Source: Bog-473 sp963701955 (lineage in GTDB: Bacteria > Actinomycetota > Acidimicrobiia > Acidimicrobiales > RAAP-2). From it: a stretch of DNA of 64,000 nt. The stretch is from positions 2,728,001-2,792,000 of the forward strand of contig OY969694.1 in NCBI GenBank assembly GCA_963701955.1, in the 5' to 3' direction. The notes below the pieces were generated by a model. The model had not been told where the DNA came from and ran no database searches. It saw only the letters and a program-made list of their open reading frames with translations. Both the position numbers and the translations under genes were made by a program. This document shows positions 37,583-46,361 of this stretch, in pieces. Position 1 is the first letter of the stretch. Each line of letters opens with the position of its first letter.

Positions 37583-39852
37583 TCACGTCGCCGACGCCGC
37601 CGTCGTCTTCTTGATCCGTCGCCGCACAGGCGCCGGCGTCGGGGCCGGTCCCTTCACCGCCGGCGCGTCCACCGATAACGACAGGGGCAGTCCGACCTGC
37701 ACGAACCGTCCGGCCGCCGGGTGTCGGTACCGGCGCAAGAGCTCACGGGCGACGACCTGGGGGTCGTCGGGTACCGCCGAGGGGTGCACGCTCAACGCCG
37801 CCGGCACACCCTCGGACCGCAACGCCGTCAAAGCGGACGACACCGTCAGCAGCCCCACGGCGTCGGCCACCTCTTCGACGAGCGGCGCCCCGTCCCCGTC
37901 CCGGCCCCGTCCCCATCGACACCTTCGCCGAACAATCCCAGTGCCCGCAGCAACCCCGTTCGGTGGGCATCGGTGACGCAGCAGACCGTCACCCACCCGT
38001 CGGTCGCTCGATACAAGTGGAACCACATCGACGGTCCCCACAGGTCGGCTCCCACGCGATCCGGCACGACGGCCGCACGATCACCGTCGCCCGTCGCCAA
38101 CGCCGCCACGTCCTCGGACTGGAACACCGTCGCCGTCAGCGCCAGCGACGCATCGACGCCCGTCACCGCCGCGCCACGGGCCCGTCCCAACAACGCCAGC
38201 ACGACCCCCGCCCCGAGCAGCAGCCCCGTCCCGTAGTCGTTCGCCGTGAAGTTGACCGGCACCGGCCGCGCGCCCCCGCCCTGCGTCATCTCCATGCCGG
38301 TGGCGGCCTGGACGACATAGTCGAACGAAGGGCGGCCGGCCAAAGGTCCCGCCACACCGAAGCCTTTGGCCCTCGCGTAAATGAGCGTCGGGTTGACGGC
38401 CCGCAGCGCGGCCTCGTCGAGCCCGAGGCGCTCCCAGGCGCCGGCCATGGCGTTCTCGACCACCACGTCGGACGCCGCCACGAGGTCGAGCAGCCGCACC
38501 CGGTCCTCGGCGGTCTTGAGGTCGAGGACGATCCCCCGCTTCGAGCGATTGGCATCGACATAAATGTTGGGCAGCACCGGCATCATCTGGAACCCGCCCT
38601 CGCCGCCGGGCGGCTCCACCTTCACGACGTCGGCACCCAGCTCGGCCAGCAGGCGCGAGGCGAGTGGTCCGGCCCAGAAGGAGGAGAGGTCGATGATGCG
38701 GTGCCCACCGAGCGCGCCCTGCTCTCCGCCGTGCCGGCGTCCGGGACGTCGTCCGCCGGGATCGGCCGCGTCGACGGCGATCCGCACCGGCGGGCCCACC
38801 AACGGCACCCGCCCCAGCACCGGGTCGTCGACCTCTGCAATGAGTCGTCGACGCGGGCCTGCTCGCTCGCCAGCCACTCGGCGAGCGAGTTGCACTTGGC
38901 CACTGCGGCGGGTTGGCGCAGCAGGGCGCCCTCCCACTCGTCGGCGGTCTGGCTGCCGAAGCGCTCGATGACCTGTTCGAGCATCGTGCGGTTCCACTCA
39001 CGGTCCGAGAGCTTGGAGAGTCCTTCGGGCGTCGAGTAGTCGAGCCCGCCGTCGTCCATGCCCAGGAGCCGGCACAGCTCGCGCCAGCGCTCCGTGCCGC
39101 TCAGGTTGACCATGACGGCGCGGCCGTCGGAGGTGTCGAAGACGCGCAGGATTGGCGACTTGGTGTGGCGGATGACGCGGGGTCGGTGACCCTCGCGATG
39201 GAAGATGGCAGCGGCATTGAGGAAGAGGAGCGCATCGAGGAGGGACGTCTCGACGTGCTGGCCGTAGCCGGTCGAGGCGCGCTTGATCAGCGCGGCGCCG
39301 GCGCCGAGGACCGCCATGAACGCGGCGGAGACGCTGGCCACGGGGAACGGGAGCCAGATCGGATCGTCGCCCGTGAACAGTCCTTGCTGCGCGCCGGCGC
39401 GGGCGTGCACCAGCGGCTCCCAACCGGGCTCGTCGCGTGACGGCCCGTCGGAGCCCCATGCGCTGATGGAGCAGGTGACCAGGCTGGGGCGGCTCGCCCG
39501 CAGGGTGGCGGCGACAAGCCCAACCGGTCCAACGCGCCCGGGCGCAGGTTCTCGACGAGCAGGTCGGCCTCATCGACCAGGTCGAGCAGGGCCTCGGCTT
39601 GCCGGCGGCCGTGCGCAGGTCGAGCTCGACGCTCTCCTTGCCCCGGTTCCAGGCGGCGAAGCGGGCGGGATCGGCCCGCAGCGGGTCGCCGCCTGGCCGC
39701 TCGACCTTGACGACGTCGGAGCCGAGGCCGGCGAAGATCGTGCCCGCGAGGGGTGCGGCGACGTACTGGCCGATCTCGACGACCCGCAGACCACTGAGCA
39801 CCTGCGCCTGGCTGCCGGGGGGGAGCGGCGCCGGCGGATGCTCAGTGGCCAC
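37583..39852 (-). CDS. Tandem CaiB/BaiF CoA-transferase (two fused domains), frameshifted
   Basis: Two family III CoA-transferase units occupy about 757 residues. Unit 1 begins VLSGLRVVEIGQYVAAPLAG, then SDVVKVERPGGDPLR and NRGKESVELDLRTA. Unit 2 begins GHRIIDLSSFWAGPLASRLL, then GADVVKVEPPGGEGG and NRSKRGIVLDLKTA. In formyl-CoA transferase the nucleophile is Asp169, in an FDxxxQ context. Unit 2 keeps it (SFDYVVQAATGMEMTQGG), but unit 1 has GWEPLVHARAGAQQ, with Glu in that place, so unit 1 may be inactive or structural. Indels near 39600, 39480, 38840, 38730 and 37900 break the frame. The start overlaps the upstream dehydrogenase stop. CoA-transferases are interlocked dimers, so a fused pair could form a pseudo-dimer with one active site. 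Confidence 0.82.
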
Positions 39853-41092
39853 GGTCGTTCCCGTGCCCGCCGAAGTCCGGAGCGTCGCCAAGATCGCCCG
39901 GCATGAGGTCGCCCTCCTCGTCCCTCGGCAGGCCGAGCACCCGCTCGGCAATGACGTTGCGCACGATCTGGTTCGTGCCGCCGCCGATGGAGGCCGACTG
40001 CGAGCTGAGCAGCTGGTCGGACCAGCGCCCGCCGTCGGGATCGTCGGCCGTCCAGGCGATCGGCGTGCATGCCCGCCGTCTCCACCGCGACGAGTGCCGA
40101 TCCTGGACCAGTTGCGCCATGGCCAACTTGAGCAGCGAGGCCGCCGCCCCGTCGCCCCCTTGGCCTTGACCTGCAGGTAGCCGGTGAGATTCCGGAGGAC
40201 CATCTGGCGGATGCGGAGCTGCACCAGGCGGTCACGCAGGACGGGACGCGTGGCCAGGTCGCGCCGCGTGGCCTCCGCCGCCAGGGCGGCGAAGCCGCCC
40301 TTGCCGCCACCGCCACCGCCCATGTTGCCCAGGGCCTGGCGCTCGAAGGCGAGCATGGACGAGCCACGCGCCAACCGTCGTTGACCTCGCCGACGACGTT
40401 GGCCACCGGCACCCGCACCTCATCCAGGAAGACCTCGTTGAAGTGGGACTCTCCGGTGATCTGGCGCAGCGGACGCACCGTGATGCCGGGCACGTGCATG
40501 TCGACGATCAGCATCGTGATGCCCTCGCGCTTGGGCCGCGACGGGTCCGTGCGCACCAGACAGGCCGCGTAATCGCTGTGCTGCGCGCCCGACGTCCAGA
40601 CCTTCTGGCCCTGGAGGACGAACTCGTCGCCGTCCCGCCTCGCTCGCGTCTGCACGCTGGACAGGTCCGAGCCCGCGCCCGGCTCGCTGAAGAGTTCGCA
40701 CCACACGTGCTCGCCACGGAGCATCGGTGGGATGTACGCCTTCTTCTGCTCCTCGCTGGCGTGCACCAGCAGGGTGGGCCCGCACATGCCGAGGCCGATC
40801 TCCAGCGAGCGGGGCGGTACCCGGAAGGCTCTGGCCTCCCGGTCGATAGATGCGCTGATAGCGACCGGGCAGACCACGCCCCCCGTACTCGGCCGGCCAC
40901 GTGATGCCGGCCAGGCCGGCGTCGGCCAGTTGGCCCTGGTAGGCGACCGAACGCGGGGAGCCCCGAGCCGCCGAACGAGATCACGCCGCTGGCCTCGTCG
41001 CCCTTGGCCGGGAGGGTGGTGCGCAGGAAGGTCAGGACCTCCTGGCGGAAGGCCTCCTCGGAGGGCGGGGAGTCCGGACCAGCGGAGCTCAT
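39842..41092 (-). CDS. Acyl-CoA dehydrogenase, frameshifted
   Basis: The ATG at 41092 gives MSSAGPDSPPSEEAFRQEVL. Family blocks are ITWPAEYGGRG, MCGPTLLVHASEEQKKAYIP, GEHVWCELFSEPGAGSDLSS, GQKVWTSGAQHSDYAACLVR, SHFNEVFLDEVRVPVANVVG, and the CoA-binding end ASIGGGTNQIVRNVIAERVL. A Gly-rich insertion (NMGGGGGGKGGF) is unusual. Indels near 40960, 40870, 40380, 40160 and 40070 shift the frame. It is the second gene of the TetR-headed operon and overlaps the CaiB start. If the operon's kinase acts on 4-hydroxyacyl-CoA, this would be the LvaC-like partner that eliminates phosphate; otherwise it is a normal alpha,beta-dehydrogenase. Length about 420 residues. Confidence 0.85.
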
Positions 41093-41095
41093 CCG

Positions 41096-41763
41096 TCATG
41101 CCGTCGCCGCCGTGGTCGACGTCGTCGTCCGGAAGGCCGTCTCGGGCCGGGGGATGCCGACGGCCAGCAGGCCACCGAAGACCATGTCCTTCATGACCCG
41201 GGCCAACAGTTCGGGGTCCGAGCGGTCGAGCGTCGGTGATGGAGCGCAGCATGCCGTCGAGCATCGTCACGGCCGCTCGCGCCTCGTCCTCGCCGAGACC
41301 CGGACTGACCTCGCAGAGGAGGTGGACCCATTCAGCCATACGCACCCGCTCGATGCGGGCGACCCGCCGCCGCGCATCGTCGTCGAGCGAGCGGTATTCC
41401 TTGACGAACACGTCGCGCAGATTGCCGTTGCGCAGCTGCAACACGATGGCGGCATCGATGAGCAGCTCGAGCGCCGACATGCGGCGGCAGGTCCTCGTTG
41501 AGGACCTCGTCGACGGTTCCTCTCCAGATGACGGCTGCCTCCTCGATGAGAACGGAGAGGAGCTCGCCCTTGCTGTCGAAGTACCGGTAGATGGCCGGCC
41601 CGCTGACACCGGCCGCCGCGCCGATGTCGCCCAGGCTTGTCTCGCGGAAGCCACGCTCCCGGAAGAGGTCGGTGGCGGCCGCCATGATCGCGTCGCGGGT
41701 CCGCTCGCCCTTGGTCTTGGGTGCGTCCCCAGGCGGGCTCATATGGGCACGGATGTTAGTCAT
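41096..41763 (-). CDS. TetR-family regulator heading the divergent locus, frameshifted
   Basis: The HTH is KGERTRDAIMAAATDLFRER, GFRETSLGDIGAAAGVSGPA, IYRYFDSKGELLSVLIEEAA, a textbook TetR N-terminus at residues 15-70. The ligand domain includes SALELLIDAAIVLQLRNGNL, RDVFVKEYRSLDDDARRRVA and DEARAAVTMLDGMLRSITDA. Indels near 41490 and 41230 interrupt it. ATG 41763 or ATG 41742 could be the start. The stop is four bases before the dehydrogenase ATG, so it is the first gene of the leftward operon and probably autoregulates from the 99-bp region shared with the rightward LLM operon. The ligand domain's YRSLDDDARRR motif is common in acyl-CoA-sensing TetR proteins of actinobacteria. Confidence 0.87.
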
Positions 41764-41862
41764 CCGTCACAAATCTGGCTGAAACACGTTGACTCGACCC
41801 CCGAACCACGCTTAAAGTTTAACCATCATTAACAAAAGTGCAAGGGTACGGGGAGGGCGAGC
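41764..41862. promoter_or_regulatory. Divergent promoter/operator region of the TetR locus
   Basis: This 99-base region separates the TetR-headed operon and the LLM-headed operon. It is markedly AT-richer than its surroundings, with TTAAAGTTTAACCATCATTA around 41811-41830. GTTTAACCATCATTAAC (41817-41833) is an imperfect dyad and the most likely TetR operator. A GGGAGGG ribosome-binding site precedes GTG 41863. It does not carry the AGTATMCTCT motif of the other regulon. Confidence 0.5.
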
Positions 41863-43023
41863 GTGGAGTTCGGCTTGTTCATGGAGTTGTCGGTGCCGCG
41901 TCCGTGGACGGCGGACTCAGAGCGCCAGGTCTACGAGAACGCCCTCGAGCAGGTGCGCCTGGCCGACGAGCTCGGCTTCGACTACATCTGGGCCGTCGAG
42001 CACCACTTCTTGGAGGAGTACTCGCACTGCTCGGGCCCCGACATCTTCCTGTCGGCGGCGGCGACCATGACCAAGCGCATCAGGGTGGGGCACGGGGTGG
42101 TGGCGTGCGTCCCGCAGTACCAGAGCCCGATCCGGGTCGCGGAGCGGGCGGCGGTCCTCGACATCATCTCGGGCGGACGATTGGAGTTGGGGACGGGCCG
42201 TTCGGCAACGTGGCCCGAGTTGAGCGGGTTCGGGGCCAACCCCGACGACACCAAGAAGACCTGGGACGAGTTCGTGCGGGTCATCCCCAAGATGTGGATG
42301 CAGGAGCGCTTCGCCTGGAACGGCCGCATGTTCTCCATGCCCGAACGGGCCATCCTGCCCAAGCCGCTGCAGAAGCCGCATCCGCCGATGTGGGTGGCCG
42401 TGACGTCGCCGGGGACCGAGATCGACGCGGCTGATCGGGGGCTCGGATGTCTGGGATTGTCGCCGGGGGGCTTCGCCGACTCGGAGAAGAAGGTCTTGAA
42501 CTACCGCAAGCACATTGAGACGTGTGACCCGGTCGGTGCCTTCGTCAACGACAAGGTGCTGACGGTCAACTTCCTTTCGTGTTGCGAGGACGGTGACCTG
42601 GGCCGGCGCAACGGGCTGAAGGTCGCTTCCATGTTCTCGTATATGGCGGCGCAGCTCCTGTCGGCCAAAGAGGTGCTGCCGACGCACTCCTATCCGTCGG
42701 AGGGGCTGCTGCCGGCGCTGCGCCGTGAGTCGGGGTCGCCCGGCGATGCAGCGAAAGCCTTCAAGGGCGTGACCATGGGGACGCCGGACGACGTGGCCGA
42801 CGCCATCGCGGCCTGGGAGAACGTCGGTTTCGACGGCATCAACTTCATCCACCAGTTCATGGAGGTCGTGCCGCAGCAGTACGTGCTCGACTCCATGCGG
42901 CTGTTCGCCGAAGAGGTCATGCCGCGGTTCAAGACCAGGGACGGAGCTTCGCGTCGCTCGGTGTCGGTACCCGTTGGCGCGGCGGCCGGGGCGACCGTCA
43001 CGGCCGGGGCGGAGGTGGCCTGA
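41863..43023 (+). CDS. LLM-class (luciferase-like) flavin monooxygenase
   Basis: This unbroken 386-residue protein starts MEFGLFMELSVPRPWTADSE. It has the luciferase-family landmarks LADELGFDYIWAVEHHFLEE, the EHH motif, YSHCSGPDIFLSAAATMTKR, VGHGVVACVPQYQSPIRVAE, and SGGRLELGTGRSATWPELSG. It is closer to FMN-type alkanal monooxygenase relatives than to the F420-type enzyme encoded on the opposite arm. The C-terminal 25 residues (SVPVGAAAGATVTAGAEVA) are low complexity. Its TGA overlaps the ATG of the next gene (TGATG). It probably hydroxylates or oxygenates the locus's substrate; a reductase gene is not obvious nearby. Confidence 0.87.
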   Translation: MEFGLFMELSVPRPWTADSERQVYENALEQVRLADELGFDYIWAVEHHFLEEYSHCSGPDIFLSAAATMTKRIRVGHGVVACVPQYQSPIRVAERAAVLDIISGGRLELGTGRSATWPELSGFGANPDDTKKTWDEFVRVIPKMWMQERFAWNGRMFSMPERAILPKPLQKPHPPMWVAVTSPGTEIDAADRGLGCLGLSPGGFADSEKKVLNYRKHIETCDPVGAFVNDKVLTVNFLSCCEDGDLGRRNGLKVASMFSYMAAQLLSAKEVLPTHSYPSEGLLPALRRESGSPGDAAKAFKGVTMGTPDDVADAIAAWENVGFDGINFIHQFMEVVPQQYVLDSMRLFAEEVMPRFKTRDGASRRSVSVPVGAAAGATVTAGAEVA

Positions 43024-43802
43024 TGCCGCTCGCCGGGTCGCTGGACATCCGCTCCCTCATCGATGGCTCGCCCGAGGTGGTGCTCGACGAGGACGCTGCA
43101 CTTCGGGTCGACGACGTCGACATCCTGCAAGTCCTCTACGAGGTCCGCGTGGCCGATCGGGAGTCGCTGGTGCCCCCCGCGTTGAACCCGACCATCCCGC
43201 CAGTGATCTCCTTCCTGGTCTATCGGGCCAAGGAGAGCGCATTTGGGCCCTTCGCCCTGGCCCAGCTGCGGTTGACGGCCCGATCTGGCGTGCGCCCCCG
43301 GGCCTATCTGATCTCTGCTCGTTGCGACAACCCTGCGCTGTCGGAGTTGCTGGCTCGTTCGTGGGGCTTTCGGATAACGCCAGGCGACATCGCCCTGCGG
43401 CGCTTCCACGACCGGGTCGATTGCACGGTGTCGGACGTTCCGTCGGACGGGGGGCGGGGGTCCCGGACGATCCTGGATGTGTCATTGGTCGACCCGGTTC
43501 CGGTGACGGGGCACGACGTGCAGTACCCGCCTGGCATGCACCTGGCCCGCATCGCCCGGGACGGCGTCCTGCTTCCTCGCATCGTTCAGGTGGACTCGGA
43601 ATACGAGTTCCGCCGGGCCGACCGCGGCCGGCCCTCTTTGAACTCCTTTGACGCCGCGGCCTGGGGCGACGACCGGTTGGTGCCCGACATCGCCGTCTCG
43701 GCGAGCTTTGCCGCCTGCGACATGACGATCGCCAACGTGCGCTACATCTGCAATCCCGACATACCGGCCTCCGAGGGGACCGAGAAGGTCTCGGACAAGT
43801 GA
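43023..43802 (+). CDS. Acetoacetate-decarboxylase-like fold protein lacking the Schiff-base lysine
   Basis: This unbroken 259-residue protein overlaps the LLM stop. The central block VPPALNPTIPPVISFLVYRA, FGPFALAQLRLTARSGVRPR, YLISARCDNPALSELLARSW, GFRITPGDIALRRFHDRVDC follows the acetoacetate decarboxylase pattern, but the GFPKK segment that carries the Schiff-base lysine reads GFRIT here. Classical decarboxylation is therefore unlikely. ADC-like proteins without the lysine include hydratase/aldolase-type enzymes and binders. It stands between an LLM monooxygenase and an AttH/CrtC-like gene. The family assignment is moderate and the reaction is unknown. Confidence 0.55.
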   Translation: MPLAGSLDIRSLIDGSPEVVLDEDAALRVDDVDILQVLYEVRVADRESLVPPALNPTIPPVISFLVYRAKESAFGPFALAQLRLTARSGVRPRAYLISARCDNPALSELLARSWGFRITPGDIALRRFHDRVDCTVSDVPSDGGRGSRTILDVSLVDPVPVTGHDVQYPPGMHLARIARDGVLLPRIVQVDSEYEFRRADRGRPSLNSFDAAAWGDDRLVPDIAVSASFAACDMTIANVRYICNPDIPASEGTEKVSDK

Positions 43803-43858
43803 GCCGCGTCGGGGCTGCAGGAGGCGGCCTGTGGTCGCTCTCCGTATCCTGAGCAGCC

Positions 43859-44851
43859 GTGCCCTCTGACGACCCGACCTCGATCGTCGCCGACGAAGGA
43901 TTGCACCCAGCCGCCGACGACCCCGACTGGCAGGAGTCGGCCTACCTGGCCTGGCGGGATCCTTCGAGCGGGCTGGGCGGCAACCACCGCATCGGCAACG
44001 AGCCGAATCGGCAGACGGCGAACCTGTGGTGCGGGCTGTACCACCAGGACGGGACCCGCTTCCGCTGCAACGGTGAAGGGCTCGACCAAGTGGTGATCGA
44101 CGACGCTGCTGCCGGCGTGTTCGGTTTGTCTGCAGGGCCTCAGCGCATCTTCCACGACGGCGCGCTGCTTCGTTACATGCTCGATGGTGACGGCTGCCGG
44201 GCCGACCTCGTGATCACGGACGAGGGGGAGCGGTCGTTCGCCACCGCAAAGACGTTCTCCGGCTCCTCGGGAGCGACCGGCACGATCTTCTCCAACAACT
44301 TCCACGTGGCCTGTCGTGTGACGGGCACGGTGGAGCTCGACGGTCGACACGTGCAGGTGATCGACGCACCGGCCTGGCGGGACCACTCTTGGGGCGTGCG
44401 ACGTTGGGACAGCTTCGTCTCCAGCCGCAGCTTCGGTGGTTCGCACGGGGTGGGAGACGACGCACTGCACTTCCGCTTCGCCTCCATGGTCGGGTCAAAT
44501 GGAAGCTTCTTCCGCATCGGCGCCCTCACCCGGGCCGGCGAGAAGATTCCCGTGGCGGACGCATCCATGCTGGTGCACGTGGATGACGACTCTCTGTCCT
44601 GCCCCTCGGCAGAGGTGCGCTACGACCTCGAGGACGGCGGGACGACCGTCGTCCGGATCGACACCATCGGCGGCATGATCGGCGTCACGGCGCAACGCCA
44701 CGGCTGGGAGTCGGTGGGTGACGTGACCGTCGACGGCGTGCCGGGAGGTTGGGGCTTCCTCGAAACCACGCTCAACGCTCGCAACGGGTCGGAGCCCCCC
44801 GGGTTCGTGCTCGCTGCGGCGATGACCAACGGCATCGTTCGGCCGACGTGA
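43859..44851 (+). CDS. AttH/CrtC-like (DUF7064/7065) protein
   Basis: This unbroken 330-residue protein has the signature APAWRDHSWGVRRWDSFVSS, the DxSWGxR motif of the AttH/CrtC lipocalin-like superfamily, at about residues 175-194. The N-terminal half (WQESAYLAWRDPSSGLGGNH, NLWCGLYHQDGTRFRCNGEG) and the C-terminal strand-rich half fit two beta-barrel-like units. No signal peptide is seen. GTG 43859 is used; it is 56 bases after the ADC-like stop. Its TGA overlaps the GTG of the kinase gene, so it is translationally coupled to an APH-like kinase, exactly as its paralogue at 31275-32324 adjoins a kinase. The biochemical role is unknown; CrtC precedent suggests a hydratase or isomerase of a hydrophobic substrate. 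Confidence 0.68.
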   Translation: MPSDDPTSIVADEGLHPAADDPDWQESAYLAWRDPSSGLGGNHRIGNEPNRQTANLWCGLYHQDGTRFRCNGEGLDQVVIDDAAAGVFGLSAGPQRIFHDGALLRYMLDGDGCRADLVITDEGERSFATAKTFSGSSGATGTIFSNNFHVACRVTGTVELDGRHVQVIDAPAWRDHSWGVRRWDSFVSSRSFGGSHGVGDDALHFRFASMVGSNGSFFRIGALTRAGEKIPVADASMLVHVDDDSLSCPSAEVRYDLEDGGTTVVRIDTIGGMIGVTAQRHGWESVGDVTVDGVPGGWGFLETTLNARNGSEPPGFVLAAAMTNGIVRPT

Positions 44852-46328
44852 GGCAACCGTCCGAGGACCGGGCGCTTTACTACCGCCAGTTGCGGCGGAC
44901 GATCGCCACGGTCTTTGCTCCTGAGTTGACGAGCGCCACGGCGAAGGACGCGGCGGGTCTCGTCGATCGGATTCTGGCTGAATTCGTCGTCGAAGAGGAG
45001 TGGGCGGCCGCGCTCAGCCAGCAGTACGGGGCCGAGTTCGAGGCGCTCCTCGACCTGTCCGGCGACTGCCCGGCGACGAGATGGTGACTCCGGAGCGCTT
45101 CGTCGACTTACGGCGCCTGGCGGCCGACGTCGTCGCGGCCGAGGCGAGTAGTGAGGATCCGGCCGAACGTGCCCAGAGTCGCCGGCTCGTCGACGTCGAG
45201 CGCCGCTTCTTGGAACGCGTCGACGAGTTACGACAGGCGGTCCTCAGCGAGGAGCGCACGCCCGACGCCTCGGCCTCACCCACCGAGTGCTCGGTGACGG
45301 CCGACGAGCTTGCGACGTACCTGCGGCGGCGGTTCCCGGACTCGCCCGACCTCCGCGTCACCCGGCTGGAGGTGGTGCCTGGGGGTCGTTCCAAAGAGAC
45401 GTTGCTGGTCTCGCTGTCCGGCACGACCGAGCTTCCGAGAGAGGTCATCCTCCGCAAGGATCGGCCGATCGGGCTGCTCGCCACCAAGGCATCGGACGAG
45501 TTCGCCATTCTCCGGGCAGTGCACGACCACGGCGGGGTCCCCGTCGCACGGCCTCTCTTCGCCGACGACTCCCTCGGGCCCGACGACATGGGCGGCCCGG
45601 GCACCCTGCTTGTCATGGAACGGGTCAGAGGCGAGAAGGCGGGTGAGTACTTCCCCGACCTGGCCATGCCACCCGAGGAGTATCGACACGCCATCGGGAC
45701 CCAGCTGGCGACGGCGCTGGCCCATCTGCACGCGGTCCCGCTCGACTCGCTCGTCGGGACGGGCCTCGACCTGGAGACGCAGGTCAACGAGGCGTCCCTC
45801 TCGGCAGCGGTGAACGGCATGGCCGCCAGGATCGGAGAACTCAGCGGACCGCCCATCGTCGCCGTCCCGGCCGCGCGCCGATGGCTGCACGACCACATCG
45901 ACGACGTCGTCCCTTCCGGCCCGTTGTCTCTCCTTCAGGGTGATTTCGGGCTCCACAACACACTGGTCGACGGCGAGCGCGTGACCGCGTTGGTGGACTG
46001 GGAGGCGGCCACCATCGGGCCCCCGGCCCGCGAGCTGGCCGCGGCGTGGCCGGCGGCCACGACCCTCATGGAGTGGCCGGCCTTCATCGGCGCCTACTGC
46101 GCCGCCGGCGGGTCTGCTCAAGCGACCGACGAGTTTGCAGTGACCTACTACCGGGTCTTCTTGGCGCTCGGCGCCTGCATGTCGAGTCGGACCGGCGGCC
46201 ACCTCTTCCGCACCGGTGACAAGCGGGACCTCCTGACCGCGCACTCGGGGCTCGACGCCCACTTCCGAGCGCAGCGCAACCTCGTCCGGGCCTTGGCCGA
46301 CGCGGAGGCCCTGACCGGAAGGGGTTGA
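44848..46328 (+). CDS. APH-family phosphotransferase with N-terminal helical domain (fusion or two coupled genes)
   Basis: The first 80 codons from GTG 44848 encode a helical segment (YYRQLRRTIATVFAPELTSA, TAKDAAGLVDRILAEFV) that stops at TGA 45085-45087. ATG 45080 in another frame overlaps that stop and continues with VDLRRLAADVVAAEAS and then the kinase. So it is either an indel within one protein of about 493 residues, or an 79-residue protein coupled to a 416-residue kinase. Kinase motifs are VTRLEVVPGGRSKETLLVSL, EVILRKDRPIGLL, LLVMERVRGEKAGEYFPDL, the Brenner loop LLQGDFGLHNTLVDGE, and TALVDWEAATIGPP. The N-terminal segment resembles the C-terminal domain of the kinase at 32333. In the Lva pathway LvaA (kinase) needs small LvaB; a similar pairing is my inference. 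Confidence 0.8.
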
Positions 46329-46361
46329 CGGACAGGGCCGCCGGTCGTCGGCCGCCCGTCG

